Of a DNA stretch of 64,000 nt, positions 29,201 to 38,007 are shown one piece after another; within the stretch, counting starts at the first letter, position 1, and every line of letters starts with the position of its first letter. The stretch spans positions 62,001 to 126,000 of the forward strand of contig NZ_KB894122.1 of NCBI RefSeq assembly GCF_000374365.1. Reading direction: 5' to 3'. The translations under genes and the position numbers were made by a program. The stretch is from Bacteroides gallinarum DSM 18171 = JCM 13658 (lineage in GTDB: Bacteria; Bacteroidota; Bacteroidia; Bacteroidales; Bacteroidaceae). A model generated the notes under the pieces. That model was given only the letters and a program-made list of their open reading frames with translations. It was not told where the DNA came from and searched no databases.

Positions 29201-30648
29201 ATCCCCTGGCAGATATCCAATATGGACTGCAAACGATACAGGTGTAATTTATTGCGTGCTTTCGAGCGTTTATTGAAAAACCAGAAGAACACCGATACCG
29301 CAACCAGCCCCGCCACCACAAAGAAAAGCAACAGGTTCAACTGCCCCGCCTCCTTCTCCAAAGCCTGATAGCGGCTTTCCAATTCCTTATCCTGGCGGGT
29401 ATCTTCCAGAATATCCAGATATATGTTCCTGTTATAGTCAGAATACTCCTTCATCCCCAGTCCGGCATAAGTAACGCTCAACTGTTCGCGTATCCGTGAA
29501 ATCCATTCGGGGACGGTTTTAAGTTTTTGCTGAATCCATGCCTTCTCCGCACAAATCGTATCGCGCCGGTCATAAGCTTTCAACCAATCCAGGCTGTCAT
29601 GGCAGTCGTAAAACTGCCGGTGATGATTGTTTACACATTCCAGGGCGCGTGTCAGGGTATCGAGAGCCTGCCCGTACTCACCATGCGCATTCAGATATTT
29701 CCCGATAGAAACATAGGCGCCCGCAATCTGGTAAATATCATTGTATTGCCGGAACTTCTCCAACGCCAATTGCCCCAACCGCATGGGCAGCAAAGAGTCC
29801 ACCGGTTCGCCGAACTGCTTCAAAGCATGCGAGCGCCGCCCCTGAAAGAATTCATAAGCATCCGGCGAAGCCATTAGGTTAGCCAATCCCTGCACGCCGT
29901 TTCCTTCAAAATACAGATACCCCTTTCTCGAAGCGAGCCTCCAGGTAGTATAAAGTTCGTCGAATTCCTTTAAACGGCGTTCGTCGGACGTTTCTCCCCC
30001 GCACAGGGAAGCCGAACCTTTTATATAGTGATAATACAATAACTGGTTGGTGTCCGCCGCCAGCTCCTCGTTCTCCGGAACTTCGTTTATGGAAGCCAAA
30101 GCCTCCGGACGCTGCTGCAAGTAATAATAATATATGGCAGATACGATATAGAACTCCGACCGGGCATAAGCCAGCCGCATCCGCTCGTGCTTGTCTGTAA
30201 AGAGATTATTATCCTCGGCGATACGCTTCATGCGGCGCAGGGCACTGTTACGGTAATCGTAAAATTCTTTGTTCAATGCCGTCCGCTGGTAAATCTTCAT
30301 CAGGCCTACATCGGCGATAAGCAGTTCCAGTTCGTTCTTCGTCAGACCGTACACCTCCTGATGATACCTCTCCGCCTGCTCGAAGTCCATACGCATAAAA
30401 GCGCAGAAGCCCAAATTGTTGCAAGCCTCCGCCTTCCCTTGCCTGTAAAGCCCTACTTCCCGGTAAGCCCTCGAAGCGGCATAATCCGATGAGTCCAGAT
30501 TCTTATAACGATACGCATATGCCGCCTGGTTCAAAGAATCTATCAGGTACACTTCCCTCGTAGGGGCAGTGCCTACACACGAAAAAAATGCCGTACCCGC
30601 CAGGCATAGCATTCCCACCGACAACCATATAGATGAAAGGCGTTTCAC
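26284..30648 (-). CDS. Giant double sensor kinase (DUF5112/DUF5113-like)
   Basis: 1454 residues. Module 1: lipoprotein-like signal ending at Cys24 (AFFSC), a TPR-like helical sensor, a membrane segment near 449, and a histidine-kinase core with N box NTLAENARKYTPKGG, G1 DNGCGL and G2 GSGFGLMNCK. Module 2: a second lipoprotein-like signal (TGVLLVLSLGMVSCSG, near 828-845), a helical sensor, a membrane segment near 1005-1023, a GAF-like region, an H box CLSTIKHETIYYPNRI and a degraded ATPase domain. The layout fits Bacteroides DUF5112 (N-terminal) and DUF5113 (C-terminal) proteins as I recall them. The start is GTG. Ligand unknown. Confidence 0.8.
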   Translation of the reverse strand: MKRLSSIWLSVGMLCLAGTAFFSCVGTAPTREVYLIDSLNQAAYAYRYKNLDSSDYAASRAYREVGLYRQGKAEACNNLGFCAFMRMDFEQAERYHQEVYGLTKNELELLIADVGLMKIYQRTALNKEFYDYRNSALRRMKRIAEDNNLFTDKHERMRLAYARSEFYIVSAIYYYYLQQRPEALASINEVPENEELAADTNQLLYYHYIKGSASLCGGETSDERRLKEFDELYTTWRLASRKGYLYFEGNGVQGLANLMASPDAYEFFQGRRSHALKQFGEPVDSLLPMRLGQLALEKFRQYNDIYQIAGAYVSIGKYLNAHGEYGQALDTLTRALECVNNHHRQFYDCHDSLDWLKAYDRRDTICAEKAWIQQKLKTVPEWISRIREQLSVTYAGLGMKEYSDYNRNIYLDILEDTRQDKELESRYQALEKEAGQLNLLLFFVVAGLVAVSVFFWFFNKRSKARNKLHLYRLQSILDICQGITASIPADAQSEEEITEAILTVVRPALKSLFGTEDVYIKERRLVFAQRMGKDEQAMAQVIDPYIQWALDNGMTSVSLGEEQRRLEKQRYIHEQHIAGNKRQNLIKKACLSIVNGIHPYIDRILNEVHKLVHMGYIHDEAIKGEKYLYIDELVTTINEYNDILALWIKMKQGTLSLNIETFELNGLFELLRKGSRAFEMKQLDLEVEPTDVCVKADKALTLFMINTLAENARKYTPKGGKVKVYARKGDNYVEISVEDNGCGLSPEDVAHIVGEKVYDSKAIGMNDAPDREELRKNKGSGFGLMNCKGIIEKYKKTNALFNVCLFDVESTLGQGSRFYFRLPAGVRKVLTGVLLVLSLGMVSCSGTAGGDIPVEAVPDSLAMVWQEEFEFLLDRASDYANEAYFCNVDGEYAMALQYIDSAMICLNEHYREYAEAPHRYMTLTGDDTPAELDWWNELFNSDFHVILDIRNEAAVAFLALKQWDDYSYNNGAYTTLYKLLGEDQSLEEFCRELERSTNNKMVSILLVIILLVTLCLGYYILYFRRRLVNRWNLEQVLEINKQVFTASVMPVPGNETGEMLQREEDALNDIPQQITDNAFDAVNELLSIERLGIAVYNEAARKLEYASNPLEEREEDRFVRVGFMQRCFEQQKYLAENGMQALPLVVKAGNSSRCIGVLCLVRSEAQQESHRLLLELIARYVAIVIFNAVVKLATKYRDIETAQDEARRASWEDSLLHVQNMVLDNCLSTIKHETIYYPNRIKQLIGRLRSGELTAMEEQETVAAISELIEYYKGIFSILSQCASRQLEEVTFKRTVITVSELSEAAERYFRKACRGRNVSVVFRTEEAGVSVVGDVNQLRFLLENLIDEALSVPVSGEIYLTCAVEGDFVRFLFTDTRREKTCEELNQLFYPNLARMTAGEKGELRGTEYLICKQIIRDHDEFAGRRGCRINAEPAEKGGFAVYFTLPRYIRKS

Positions 30649-30652
30649 AAAG

Positions 30653-30660
30653 CAAAGCTA
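30653..30660 (-). promoter_or_regulatory. -7 box TAGCTTTG abutting the sensor-kinase start
   Basis: Exact TAnnTTTG on the minus strand, ending only 4 bp before the GTG start at 30648. A transcript from here would be leaderless or nearly so. Confidence 0.45.
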
Positions 30661-30703
30661 CAAATAAATCCGGGAAAGAAAAATATTTTTTCTACAATAA
30701 GTC

Positions 30704-30735
30704 TTGTATTATGTAACGGGAAATTCCTACCTTTG
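30704..30735 (+). promoter_or_regulatory. Promoter of prs
   Basis: TTG at 30704-30706, a 21-bp spacer, then TACCTTTG at 30728-30735. This leaves a 5' leader of about 30 nt before the ATG at 30772. Confidence 0.7.
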
Positions 30736-30771
30736 CATGCAAATTAACAAATAGGTAACATCTATTACAAA

Positions 30772-31710
30772 ATGAGCGAAAAAGCACCCTTTATGGTATT
30801 CTCGGGAACAAATTCGAGATACCTTGCAGAAAAAATCTGTGCCAGCCTTAATTGCCCTTTAGGAAAGATGAACATCACCCACTTCGCTGATGGTGAATTC
30901 GCTGTTTCTTATGAAGAGTCTATCCGTGGCGCAAACGTATTCCTGGTTCAATCCACTTTCCCCAATTCCGACAATTTAATGGAACTCCTGCTAATGGTCG
31001 ATGCCGCCAAGAGAGCATCTGCCAAAAGCATAATCGCGGTTGTTCCTTATTTCGGTTGGGCACGCCAAGACAGAAAAGACAAACCCCGTGTTTCTATCGG
31101 CGCCAAACTGGTGGCCGACCTGCTTTCCGTTGCAGGCATCGACCGTTTGATTACTATGGACCTCCATGCCGACCAAATTCAAGGCTTCTTCAACATTCCG
31201 GTAGACCATCTGTATGCATCGGCGGTATTCCTTCCATATATCGAATCGTTAAAGTTAGAAGATTTGGTAATCGCAACTCCCGACGTAGGCGGTTCGAAGC
31301 GTGCCAGCACCTTCTCCAAATACCTCGGCGTACCTTTGGTACTGTGCAACAAGACACGCGAAAAAGCGAACGTGGTTGCCACCATGCAGATTATCGGAGA
31401 TGTAAAAGACAAGAACGTCGTATTGGTAGATGATATTGTAGATACGGCGGGCACTATCACCAAGGCAGCCAACCTCATGCTGGACGCCGGTGCCAAATCC
31501 GTCCGCGCCATTGCCAGCCATTGCGTAATGTCCGACCCCGCATCTTTCCGCGTACAAGAATCCGGCCTGACCGAAATGGTATTTACAGACAGTATTCCTT
31601 ATGCCAAGAAATGCGCTAAGGTAAAGCAGTTGAGCATTGCCGATATGTTTGCCGAGACTATCAAAAGAGTGATGAACAACGAATCGATAAGCTCCCAATA
31701 CATTATCTGA
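30772..31710 (+). CDS. prs: Ribose-phosphate pyrophosphokinase
   Basis: 312 residues, full length. Prs makes PRPP from ribose-5-phosphate and ATP for purine, pyrimidine, histidine and NAD synthesis. Motifs: FSGTNSRYLAEKI at the start, PYFGWARQDRK (ATP flexible loop), TMDLHADQIQGFF and the PRPP signature VVLVDDIVDTAGTITKA. It is monocistronic, with its own promoter and terminator. Confidence 0.97.
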   Translation: MSEKAPFMVFSGTNSRYLAEKICASLNCPLGKMNITHFADGEFAVSYEESIRGANVFLVQSTFPNSDNLMELLLMVDAAKRASAKSIIAVVPYFGWARQDRKDKPRVSIGAKLVADLLSVAGIDRLITMDLHADQIQGFFNIPVDHLYASAVFLPYIESLKLEDLVIATPDVGGSKRASTFSKYLGVPLVLCNKTREKANVVATMQIIGDVKDKNVVLVDDIVDTAGTITKAANLMLDAGAKSVRAIASHCVMSDPASFRVQESGLTEMVFTDSIPYAKKCAKVKQLSIADMFAETIKRVMNNESISSQYII

Positions 31711-31744
31711 TTTCGCATTCAGGACAGAAATAAAAAAACAAAAA

Positions 31745-31786
31745 ATAAAGGCTGCGCAATGTTCACCCGAACCGCGCAGCCTTTAA
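31745..31786. terminator. Bidirectional terminator between prs and the MORN gene
   Basis: AAAGGCTGCGC pairs with GCGCAGCCTTT around a 16-nt loop, with A-rich left and T-rich right flanks. Confidence 0.85.
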
Positions 31787-31828
31787 TATTAATATTTAAC
31801 TCTATATTTAACTCTTAGCCTCTTCCAT

Positions 31829-32992
31829 TCAGTTACTCAGCCTCCCCATTTTATACGTTCCTTTCCGTATCACTCTTCCGAACTTATCCGTTTCCACGAA
31901 CGGACCGTCTTTCTTGCCTTGCTTGAAAGAACCTTCGTAACGGTTTCCATTCTTATCTTCCTGTACTCCGTTGCCTTCTTCCAGGCCGTTTACAAAGCCT
32001 CCCTTATATTTCGTGCCGTCGGTAAGAATCAAGGTTCCCTGACCGTTGAACTTATTATCTTTCCATTCGCCCTCGTAAGAATCGCCCACGTTCCACTTGT
32101 AGATACCATAACCGTTGCGTTGGTTATTCTTCCATTCGCCGTCATATACAGCACCGCTGGCCCACGTAAACGTGCCGCGTCCGTCCTGCATACCGTTTTT
32201 GAAGTTTCCTACATATTTATTGCCGCTGGCATGATAATAAATGCCCTCGCCGGTACGCTCTCCCTGTACATAAGACCCCTCGTAGCGGTCGCCCGTATGG
32301 AAGAAGTAAATCCCCTTGCCGTGCTGCATATCCTCTTTCCAGTCGCCTACGTACTTATCGCCGTTGGCATACTCGAACGTACCCTTACCGTCGCGCACGT
32401 CGTTCTTCCAATTACCGTCGTATTTGGAACCGTCATTCCATACCAAAGTCCCCTCACCGTTTTTCTTGTCGTTTTTCCATGAGCCGATGTACCTGGAACC
32501 GTTCTTCCATGTATAAGTACCCTGGCCTTCCCGCTTGTCGTTCACCCAGTCGCCCTCGTACAAATCGCCGTTATAATAATACATAGTACCTTTGCCATGC
32601 TGGTAATCCTGATACCACATACCGTCGTACCGGTTATTATTCACGAAATAATAGATACCCCTGCCATGCTGCTGGTCTTGAAACCATTGTCCCTCGTACC
32701 TCTCGCCGTCGGTGAAAGTATAGACGCCGTAGCCCTCGCGCTTTCCTTTGACATACTCGCCCTCATAAGTAGCACCGTTCTTAAAAACCGTCTTTCCTTT
32801 ACCGTTGGGTTTACGTCCCTTCATTTCACCGGTATATACGGAACCGTCCTTGAAAGTATGCGTCCCTATTTTTATCTCGGATGAAAAAGTCCCCTTTATT
32901 TTATCGAAGAAGCCGCTTTTCTCTTGGGCTGCGGCACTGCCCTGCGATAAGAATACCAGAATGATTGCAGTATATAGATATTTCATTTTCAA
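31829..32992 (-). CDS. Secreted MORN-repeat protein
   Basis: 387 residues. The signal peptide MKMKYLYTAIILVFLSQGSAAAQ is followed by 14 MORN units of about 23 residues (VYTGEM, TYEGEY, RYEGQW, RYDGMW, LYEGDW and so on), ending in a short tail (GRVIRKGTYKMGRL). MORN repeats make an extended beta-sheet platform. The protein is probably periplasmic or surface exposed. The coding DNA keeps a 69-bp periodicity. A -7 box (TATCTTTG, 33020-33027) lies 27 bp upstream. Function unknown. Confidence 0.9.
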   Translation of the reverse strand: MKMKYLYTAIILVFLSQGSAAAQEKSGFFDKIKGTFSSEIKIGTHTFKDGSVYTGEMKGRKPNGKGKTVFKNGATYEGEYVKGKREGYGVYTFTDGERYEGQWFQDQQHGRGIYYFVNNNRYDGMWYQDYQHGKGTMYYYNGDLYEGDWVNDKREGQGTYTWKNGSRYIGSWKNDKKNGEGTLVWNDGSKYDGNWKNDVRDGKGTFEYANGDKYVGDWKEDMQHGKGIYFFHTGDRYEGSYVQGERTGEGIYYHASGNKYVGNFKNGMQDGRGTFTWASGAVYDGEWKNNQRNGYGIYKWNVGDSYEGEWKDNKFNGQGTLILTDGTKYKGGFVNGLEEGNGVQEDKNGNRYEGSFKQGKKDGPFVETDKFGRVIRKGTYKMGRLSN

Positions 32993-33019
32993 TTACAAGT
33001 TACTTTATTAGGATTCGGA

Positions 33020-33027
33020 CAAAGATA
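33020..33027 (-). promoter_or_regulatory. -7 box TATCTTTG for the MORN gene
   Basis: Exact TAnnTTTG 27 bp before the ATG at 32992. No well-spaced -33 element was found. Confidence 0.55.
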
Positions 33028-33065
33028 CGATTTATCTCCCAAAACCACGGGACGCCCTCTGCTTT

Positions 33066-34376
33066 TTATGACATTTTTTTGCCGGCTATGACTTCTTTTA
33101 AATTCTCTTTGCACAAATGCTTTCCGGCGAGTTCGCGTATCTCTCCGGGCGTAATATCCTTGACCGCATTCAGTGCATCCTCGAAGTGCGAATCGCCGAA
33201 ACCGGAAATCTGTACGAACATCCATGCATCCGCCAGCGAGAATGCCGACTCATAACTGCGGCACATCTCGCCCAGCATATAATTCTTCACCATAGCAAGC
33301 TCGTCCTCCGGCACTAATTCATTCTGCAGGCGGTCTATCTCATGATAAACCTCCCCGATAAGAGGCTCTGCGAACTCATTCGTCGTTTCCGTATTAATCA
33401 CCAGCATCCCCTGCCCCGGGTACGGCACGATACCCGCTGCAATACCGTAAGTATATCCCTTCTCCTCACGGATATTGGACATCAAGCGGCTACCGAAATA
33501 ACCTCCGAACAACGTTACCAGCACCCGCGCCTTCAAATAATCGGGATGACTGCGTTCCAGAGAGAGCATGCCCATACGCACTGCGCTTTGCATGGCATCC
33601 GCATATTCTACAAAAATCCGTTTGTTCGCTACCGAAGCCGGGGTAAACTCCCTCCTCTCCGGTTTACGGAACCCCTTGCCGAAAGCCTCCCTGCCGAAAG
33701 CCTCCTCTATCCGCCGGATACAATCATCGCTCACCTTTCCGGAAACGTACACCGTACAATTCTCCGAGTGGTAATGCCGGTCGTAGAACTCCCTCAATAC
33801 GGCAGGATTTATCCGGTAATAATCCTCCTTTTGTACCAGACGTCCGCAAGGATGCTCCTCACCATACACAGCCTTCATCAAAGCCCGGTGTGCCAGAAAA
33901 TCCACCTTGGATGAATTTACGATAAACTGCTGTATATTGTTATCCACTATGATACCCAGCTCCTTTTCGGGAAACACAGGCTCTTTCACGATAGATTCCA
34001 GAATTTCCAGTGTCTGCGGCAGGTATTTATTCAGAGAATAAAGAGTGATGTACGCATATTCCGATGCACTGGACAACTCCAACCACGCACCGTAATAATC
34101 CAGCTTCTCCGCTATTTCTGATGCACTGTACCGCAACGTACCCTCACGAAGCATACGGTTGGCAAACAACGCCTGCAACGGCTGCGACTGTTGCCAGCGC
34201 CCGCCCTCCATTAGCAGGTCGATACGCACCACCTCATTGTCGCCGGAATCAAGCACATTCAGAGGCACACCGTTGGGCATGACGGAACGCCGGGGCATCT
34301 GCACCGCCAAGTGCTCGATATCCCTGACCCTGGGTTGGATGCTCCTATCCAAAGACATCATCGGTTCGTTGCTCAT
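33066..34376 (-). CDS. M16 family peptidase homologue, zinc motif absent
   Basis: 436 residues, two M16 repeats. The second half has the family signature GYFGSRLMSNIREEKGYTYG and MLVINTETTNEF. The position where active members carry HxxEH reads QALFANRMLREGT, without the His-Glu-His set, so this looks like a catalytically dead subunit or a pseudopeptidase. No signal peptide is visible. The ATG overlaps the kdsB stop by 4 bp, so it is translationally coupled. Confidence 0.85.
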   Translation of the reverse strand: MSNEPMMSLDRSIQPRVRDIEHLAVQMPRRSVMPNGVPLNVLDSGDNEVVRIDLLMEGGRWQQSQPLQALFANRMLREGTLRYSASEIAEKLDYYGAWLELSSASEYAYITLYSLNKYLPQTLEILESIVKEPVFPEKELGIIVDNNIQQFIVNSSKVDFLAHRALMKAVYGEEHPCGRLVQKEDYYRINPAVLREFYDRHYHSENCTVYVSGKVSDDCIRRIEEAFGREAFGKGFRKPERREFTPASVANKRIFVEYADAMQSAVRMGMLSLERSHPDYLKARVLVTLFGGYFGSRLMSNIREEKGYTYGIAAGIVPYPGQGMLVINTETTNEFAEPLIGEVYHEIDRLQNELVPEDELAMVKNYMLGEMCRSYESAFSLADAWMFVQISGFGDSHFEDALNAVKDITPGEIRELAGKHLCKENLKEVIAGKKMS

Positions 34377-35131
34377 CGGGCGTTCCGGGCTTGCAGGAAA
34401 AGTTCCGCACGTTCCAAATCCTGTGGCGTATCGATGCCTATCGTCTCCACTTCGGTGATACCCGCTTTAATGGTATAACCGTTCTCCAGCCAGCGCAGTT
34501 GCTCCAGCGATTCCGCCAGTTCCAGCGGAGACTGCGGAAGCGAGGTTATCTCTTTCAGCACCTCCACCCGGTAAGCATACAACCCGATGTGCTTGTAGTA
34601 AGTATGGTTTTGCAGCCACTCCCGTTTCTCCGCATTGCGCTGGTACGGAATAACAGAACGGCTGAAATAAAGCGCATTCATATTCTTGCTGAGCACCACT
34701 TTGGGCGAATTGACATTTTCCAACGCCTCGAAACCGTTCTCCGCGGTAAAAGGCTTTACCAGGGTAGCAATCTGCGTAGCCGGGTCGTCGAAACAAGCCT
34801 TCACGGTTTCCAACTGGGACGGCTGTATAAAAGGTTCATCCCCCTGGATATTCACCACCACATCGAAACCTTCCCCTATCTTGGTGCAAGCCTCGTAGCA
34901 ACGGTCTGTACCGCTCTTATGATGCACGGACGTCATTACGACCTTTCCGCCGAAAGCCTTTACCGCCGCTTCGATGCGTTCGTCGTCGGTAGCTACATAA
35001 GCATCGTCCAAAACGCCGGTAACCTGTTCATATACCCGCTGAATAACGGTTTTTCCGCCCAATAAAGCCAAAGGTTTGGCAGGGAAACGCGTAGACGCGT
35101 AACGGGCGGGAATTATTCCCAAAAACTTCAT
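34373..35131 (-). CDS. kdsB: 3-deoxy-manno-octulosonate cytidylyltransferase
   Basis: 252 residues. KdsB activates Kdo as CMP-Kdo for lipid A inner-core synthesis. Conserved: FLGIIPARYASTRFPAKPLA at the nucleotide site, VATDDERI, VNIQGDEPFI (metal/substrate) and YKHIGLYAYRVEVL. Length matches the family. It lies 44 bp after folK-like and overlaps the M16 gene. Confidence 0.97.
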   Translation of the reverse strand: MKFLGIIPARYASTRFPAKPLALLGGKTVIQRVYEQVTGVLDDAYVATDDERIEAAVKAFGGKVVMTSVHHKSGTDRCYEACTKIGEGFDVVVNIQGDEPFIQPSQLETVKACFDDPATQIATLVKPFTAENGFEALENVNSPKVVLSKNMNALYFSRSVIPYQRNAEKREWLQNHTYYKHIGLYAYRVEVLKEITSLPQSPLELAESLEQLRWLENGYTIKAGITEVETIGIDTPQDLERAELFLQARNAR

Positions 35132-35175
35132 ATTATCAAAACTTAATTTACAACATCATTAGGAAAACGGCCAGC

Positions 35176-35559
35176 CTATCGCCCTGCCATTCCCTCCTCC
35201 AACTCCTCCAATCCGCGCACTACATAATCGCGCTTCAAGTCCTCCGGTTTATACACCTTTCCGTCGCACGACAACAGGTCGATATCCAGGCGTACAATCT
35301 CCCGTTTCTTTTCCTCGGGAGTCCTTCCGGCTTCCCGCTCTATATCTTTCAGGTGGAGCATAACCTCCCCCGCATCATAATCGGACATAAAACGCGCTAC
35401 CTGATTGGCAAACAACGCCTGCCGCCGCAACAACAACGGCTTCGTATCCGCCTCCGCCGAAAAGCGGATATCCGGAAACAGTTCCGCCAGCCTCTTACGC
35501 GCCAGCGCCAGATTATCTCTCCGATGCTCATTACTGCCGATACAAATCGTGTAAACCAT
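35176..35559 (-). CDS. FolK-like pyrophosphokinase, short form
   Basis: 127 residues resembling 6-hydroxymethyl-7,8-dihydropterin pyrophosphokinase: the CIGSNEHRRDNL start, ADTKPLLLRRQALFANQVA and the catalytic RLDIDLL (usual RTIDLDLL). It ends before the PHP...R.FVL block normally found at the C-terminus of about 160-residue FolK, so it may be a distinct short subfamily or lack part of the pterin pocket. Lies between PBP1a and kdsB. Confidence 0.75.
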   Translation of the reverse strand: MVYTICIGSNEHRRDNLALARKRLAELFPDIRFSAEADTKPLLLRRQALFANQVARFMSDYDAGEVMLHLKDIEREAGRTPEEKKREIVRLDIDLLSCDGKVYKPEDLKRDYVVRGLEELEEGMAGR

Positions 35560-35629
35560 AACGGTATAATCAAAAAACAGAAAATCGAAACATAGGAAGG
35601 AAGAAACCCTAACTTCCTAATTCCCGGTT

Positions 35630-37954
35630 TTAATTGAATATATCATCCAGCCCCATGTCCGATGCCGGCTCCGTATCCTCCTCGTAGCTGTTGTCCTTAC
35701 ACGGGTCGAAGCCCTCGGGCAGCTCGAAAGTCTCGTTCTCGTCATACCCCAAAGACTTGTCGCCCAGTACTTTCACCATATATTTCGCCCAGATAGGCAA
35801 TGCCATAGAAGCACCCTGCCCGTGGAGCATCGTATCGAAATGGATATCGCGGTCTTCGCCGCCCACCCAGCAGCCCGACACCAGCGAAGGCGTAAAGCCC
35901 ATGAACCAGCCGTCGGAGTTGAAGTTCGTCGTACCGGTCTTACCGCCCATATCGGCCTTTACACCCAGACGGCGCACCCGTCCGCCCGTACCTTCATTGA
36001 TTACGGCACGCAACATCACCAGCATCTTATAAGCACTCGATGCACTGATTACCTCCTGCATCTCCGGCGAGAACGTAGCCAGCACATTGCCGTCGTTATC
36101 CTCGATGCGGGTTACGAACAGAGGCGCTACGCGAATACCCTTGTTGGGGAATGCCGTATATGCACTCACCATTTCGCCCACCGAGATTTCGCAAGGACCG
36201 AGACAGAGAGACACGGAAGGCACAATATCGCGGTTGCGTACACCGAAACTGTGCACCAGCCGTTTCAGCTCGTACGGGTTCAACTTACTCATCAGATACG
36301 CCGTAATCCAGTTGTCCGAATTAGCCAGCCCCCACTTCACCGTCACCATTTCGCCGTAACGCTTATTGTTGGCATTACGCGGCGTCCAGGGTTTTCCGTT
36401 TTCGTCAATCAGCGTATATTCCACATGACGCGCCTGGTCGCAGGGCGAGAAACCGTTCTCCATGGCAAGCGAATACACATAAGGTTTCATGGTAGAACCG
36501 ATTTGGCGGCGTCCCACCATTGCCATGTCATATTTGAAATAATGATGATTAGGTCCGCCTACATACGCCTTTACATGGCCGTTCCGCGGGTCCATAGACA
36601 TAAATCCCGCACGCAGGAAGAATTTGTAATAACGTATGGAATCCATTGGAGTCATAATCGTATCCTTCTCTCCGCTCCAACTGAAAACGGACATCTCCTC
36701 GGGCGTGTCGAACGCCTTCTTTATCTCGGCCTCGGAAGCCCCCGCCCTCTTCATGATGCGGTAGCGGTCGGACAACCTCATGGCACGTCCCAGGATTTCG
36801 TCCACCTGCTCCTGCGTCAGGCGGAAAGTATAAGGCGCTTTCTTCGCCCCCTTTTTCTCTTTGAAGAAATACCCCTGCAACTCCTTCAGATGCTCGGTCA
36901 CGGCATCCTCGGCATACTTCTGCATACGGGAGTCGATAGTCGTATAGATTTTCAGCCCGTCCGTATAAAGATTGTACTTGCTTCCGTCCTTCTTCGTATT
37001 CTTCTCGCACCAGCCGAACAGCGGGTTATTCTCCCAGTCGAGCGAATCCTCGTAATATTTCTGCATCTGCCAGCCGCGGTAATCCGATTTATCGGGCTTC
37101 TTGGCATTCAGCACGCCACGCAGGTACTCGCGGAAATAAGTCGCCAACCCCTCGTTATGGTCTACACGGTGGTACGACAATTCCAGAGGCAAAGCCTGCA
37201 ACGAGTCGCGCTCCTCTACGGTAATATATCCCGCCTTGCGCATCTGGTCGAGCACCACATTACGGCGCCCGCGCGAACGCTCGTTATAACGTACCGGGTT
37301 GTAAAGGGAAGGATTCTTGCACATACCCACCAAAGTGGCCGCCTCCTCTATCTTCAAGTCCTTCGGTTCGCAACCGAAATAAGTATAAGCAGCCGTCTTT
37401 ATGCCCACCGCATTGTTCAGAAAGTCGAATTTGTTAAGATACATCGTCAGAATCTCCTCTTTGGTGTAGTACCGTTCCAGCTTCACGGCAATCACCCACT
37501 CGATAGGCTTCTGGAACAAACGTTCCATGATATTATCGGCACTCGGCGAGTAGAGCTGCTTGGAAAGCTGCTGGCTAATCGTGCTTCCCCCGCCGGCATT
37601 CTTCTGCATCAGTATCCCCCGCTTCACCACGGCACGGAACAAGGCAATGGCGTCGATACCCGAATGTTCGGCAAACCGTACATCCTCCGTAGCAATCAGC
37701 GCATTGATAATATAGGGAGACAGCTCGTTATATCCTACGAACACACGGTTCTCCTTGCTGTAAGAGTAAGTACCCAGCACCTTTCCGTCTTCCGAGAATA
37801 TTTCCGTTGCAAATTTGTAATTCGGGTTTTCCAGGTCTTCCACAGGAGGCATATAGCCAATCCAACCTTTTGCTATCGAGAAGAAAATAATAACGCATGC
37901 CAGTGCTATCAGTGCTATGAAAATCCAAAGGACTTTTACGACTTTCTTTATCAT
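35630..37954 (-). CDS. Penicillin-binding protein 1A (class A, bifunctional)
   Basis: 774 residues from MIKKVVKVLWIFIALIAL (ATG at 37954); the frame runs 10 codons further upstream. It has one N-terminal membrane anchor (residues 5-25), a GT51 transglycosylase domain (EDVRFAEHSGID, GGSTISQQLSKQL) and a transpeptidase domain with GSTMKPYVY (SxxK), NSDNW (SxN) and GGKTGTTNFNSDG (KTG). It polymerises and cross-links peptidoglycan at the cytoplasmic membrane. It opens a run folK-like-kdsB-M16 with short gaps; a -7 box is upstream. Confidence 0.93.
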   Translation of the reverse strand: MIKKVVKVLWIFIALIALACVIIFFSIAKGWIGYMPPVEDLENPNYKFATEIFSEDGKVLGTYSYSKENRVFVGYNELSPYIINALIATEDVRFAEHSGIDAIALFRAVVKRGILMQKNAGGGSTISQQLSKQLYSPSADNIMERLFQKPIEWVIAVKLERYYTKEEILTMYLNKFDFLNNAVGIKTAAYTYFGCEPKDLKIEEAATLVGMCKNPSLYNPVRYNERSRGRRNVVLDQMRKAGYITVEERDSLQALPLELSYHRVDHNEGLATYFREYLRGVLNAKKPDKSDYRGWQMQKYYEDSLDWENNPLFGWCEKNTKKDGSKYNLYTDGLKIYTTIDSRMQKYAEDAVTEHLKELQGYFFKEKKGAKKAPYTFRLTQEQVDEILGRAMRLSDRYRIMKRAGASEAEIKKAFDTPEEMSVFSWSGEKDTIMTPMDSIRYYKFFLRAGFMSMDPRNGHVKAYVGGPNHHYFKYDMAMVGRRQIGSTMKPYVYSLAMENGFSPCDQARHVEYTLIDENGKPWTPRNANNKRYGEMVTVKWGLANSDNWITAYLMSKLNPYELKRLVHSFGVRNRDIVPSVSLCLGPCEISVGEMVSAYTAFPNKGIRVAPLFVTRIEDNDGNVLATFSPEMQEVISASSAYKMLVMLRAVINEGTGGRVRRLGVKADMGGKTGTTNFNSDGWFMGFTPSLVSGCWVGGEDRDIHFDTMLHGQGASMALPIWAKYMVKVLGDKSLGYDENETFELPEGFDPCKDNSYEEDTEPASDMGLDDIFN

Positions 37955-37999
37955 GTTCCGGTTTCTATGAATTCGTTGTTGCAATATTCAATAACGGGG

Positions 38000-38007
38000 C
38001 AAAGATA
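38000..38007 (-). promoter_or_regulatory. -7 box TATCTTTG for the PBP1A gene
   Basis: Exact TAnnTTTG 45 bp before the ATG at 37954. The nearest TTTG upstream is 25 bp away, a little farther than usual. Confidence 0.5.
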
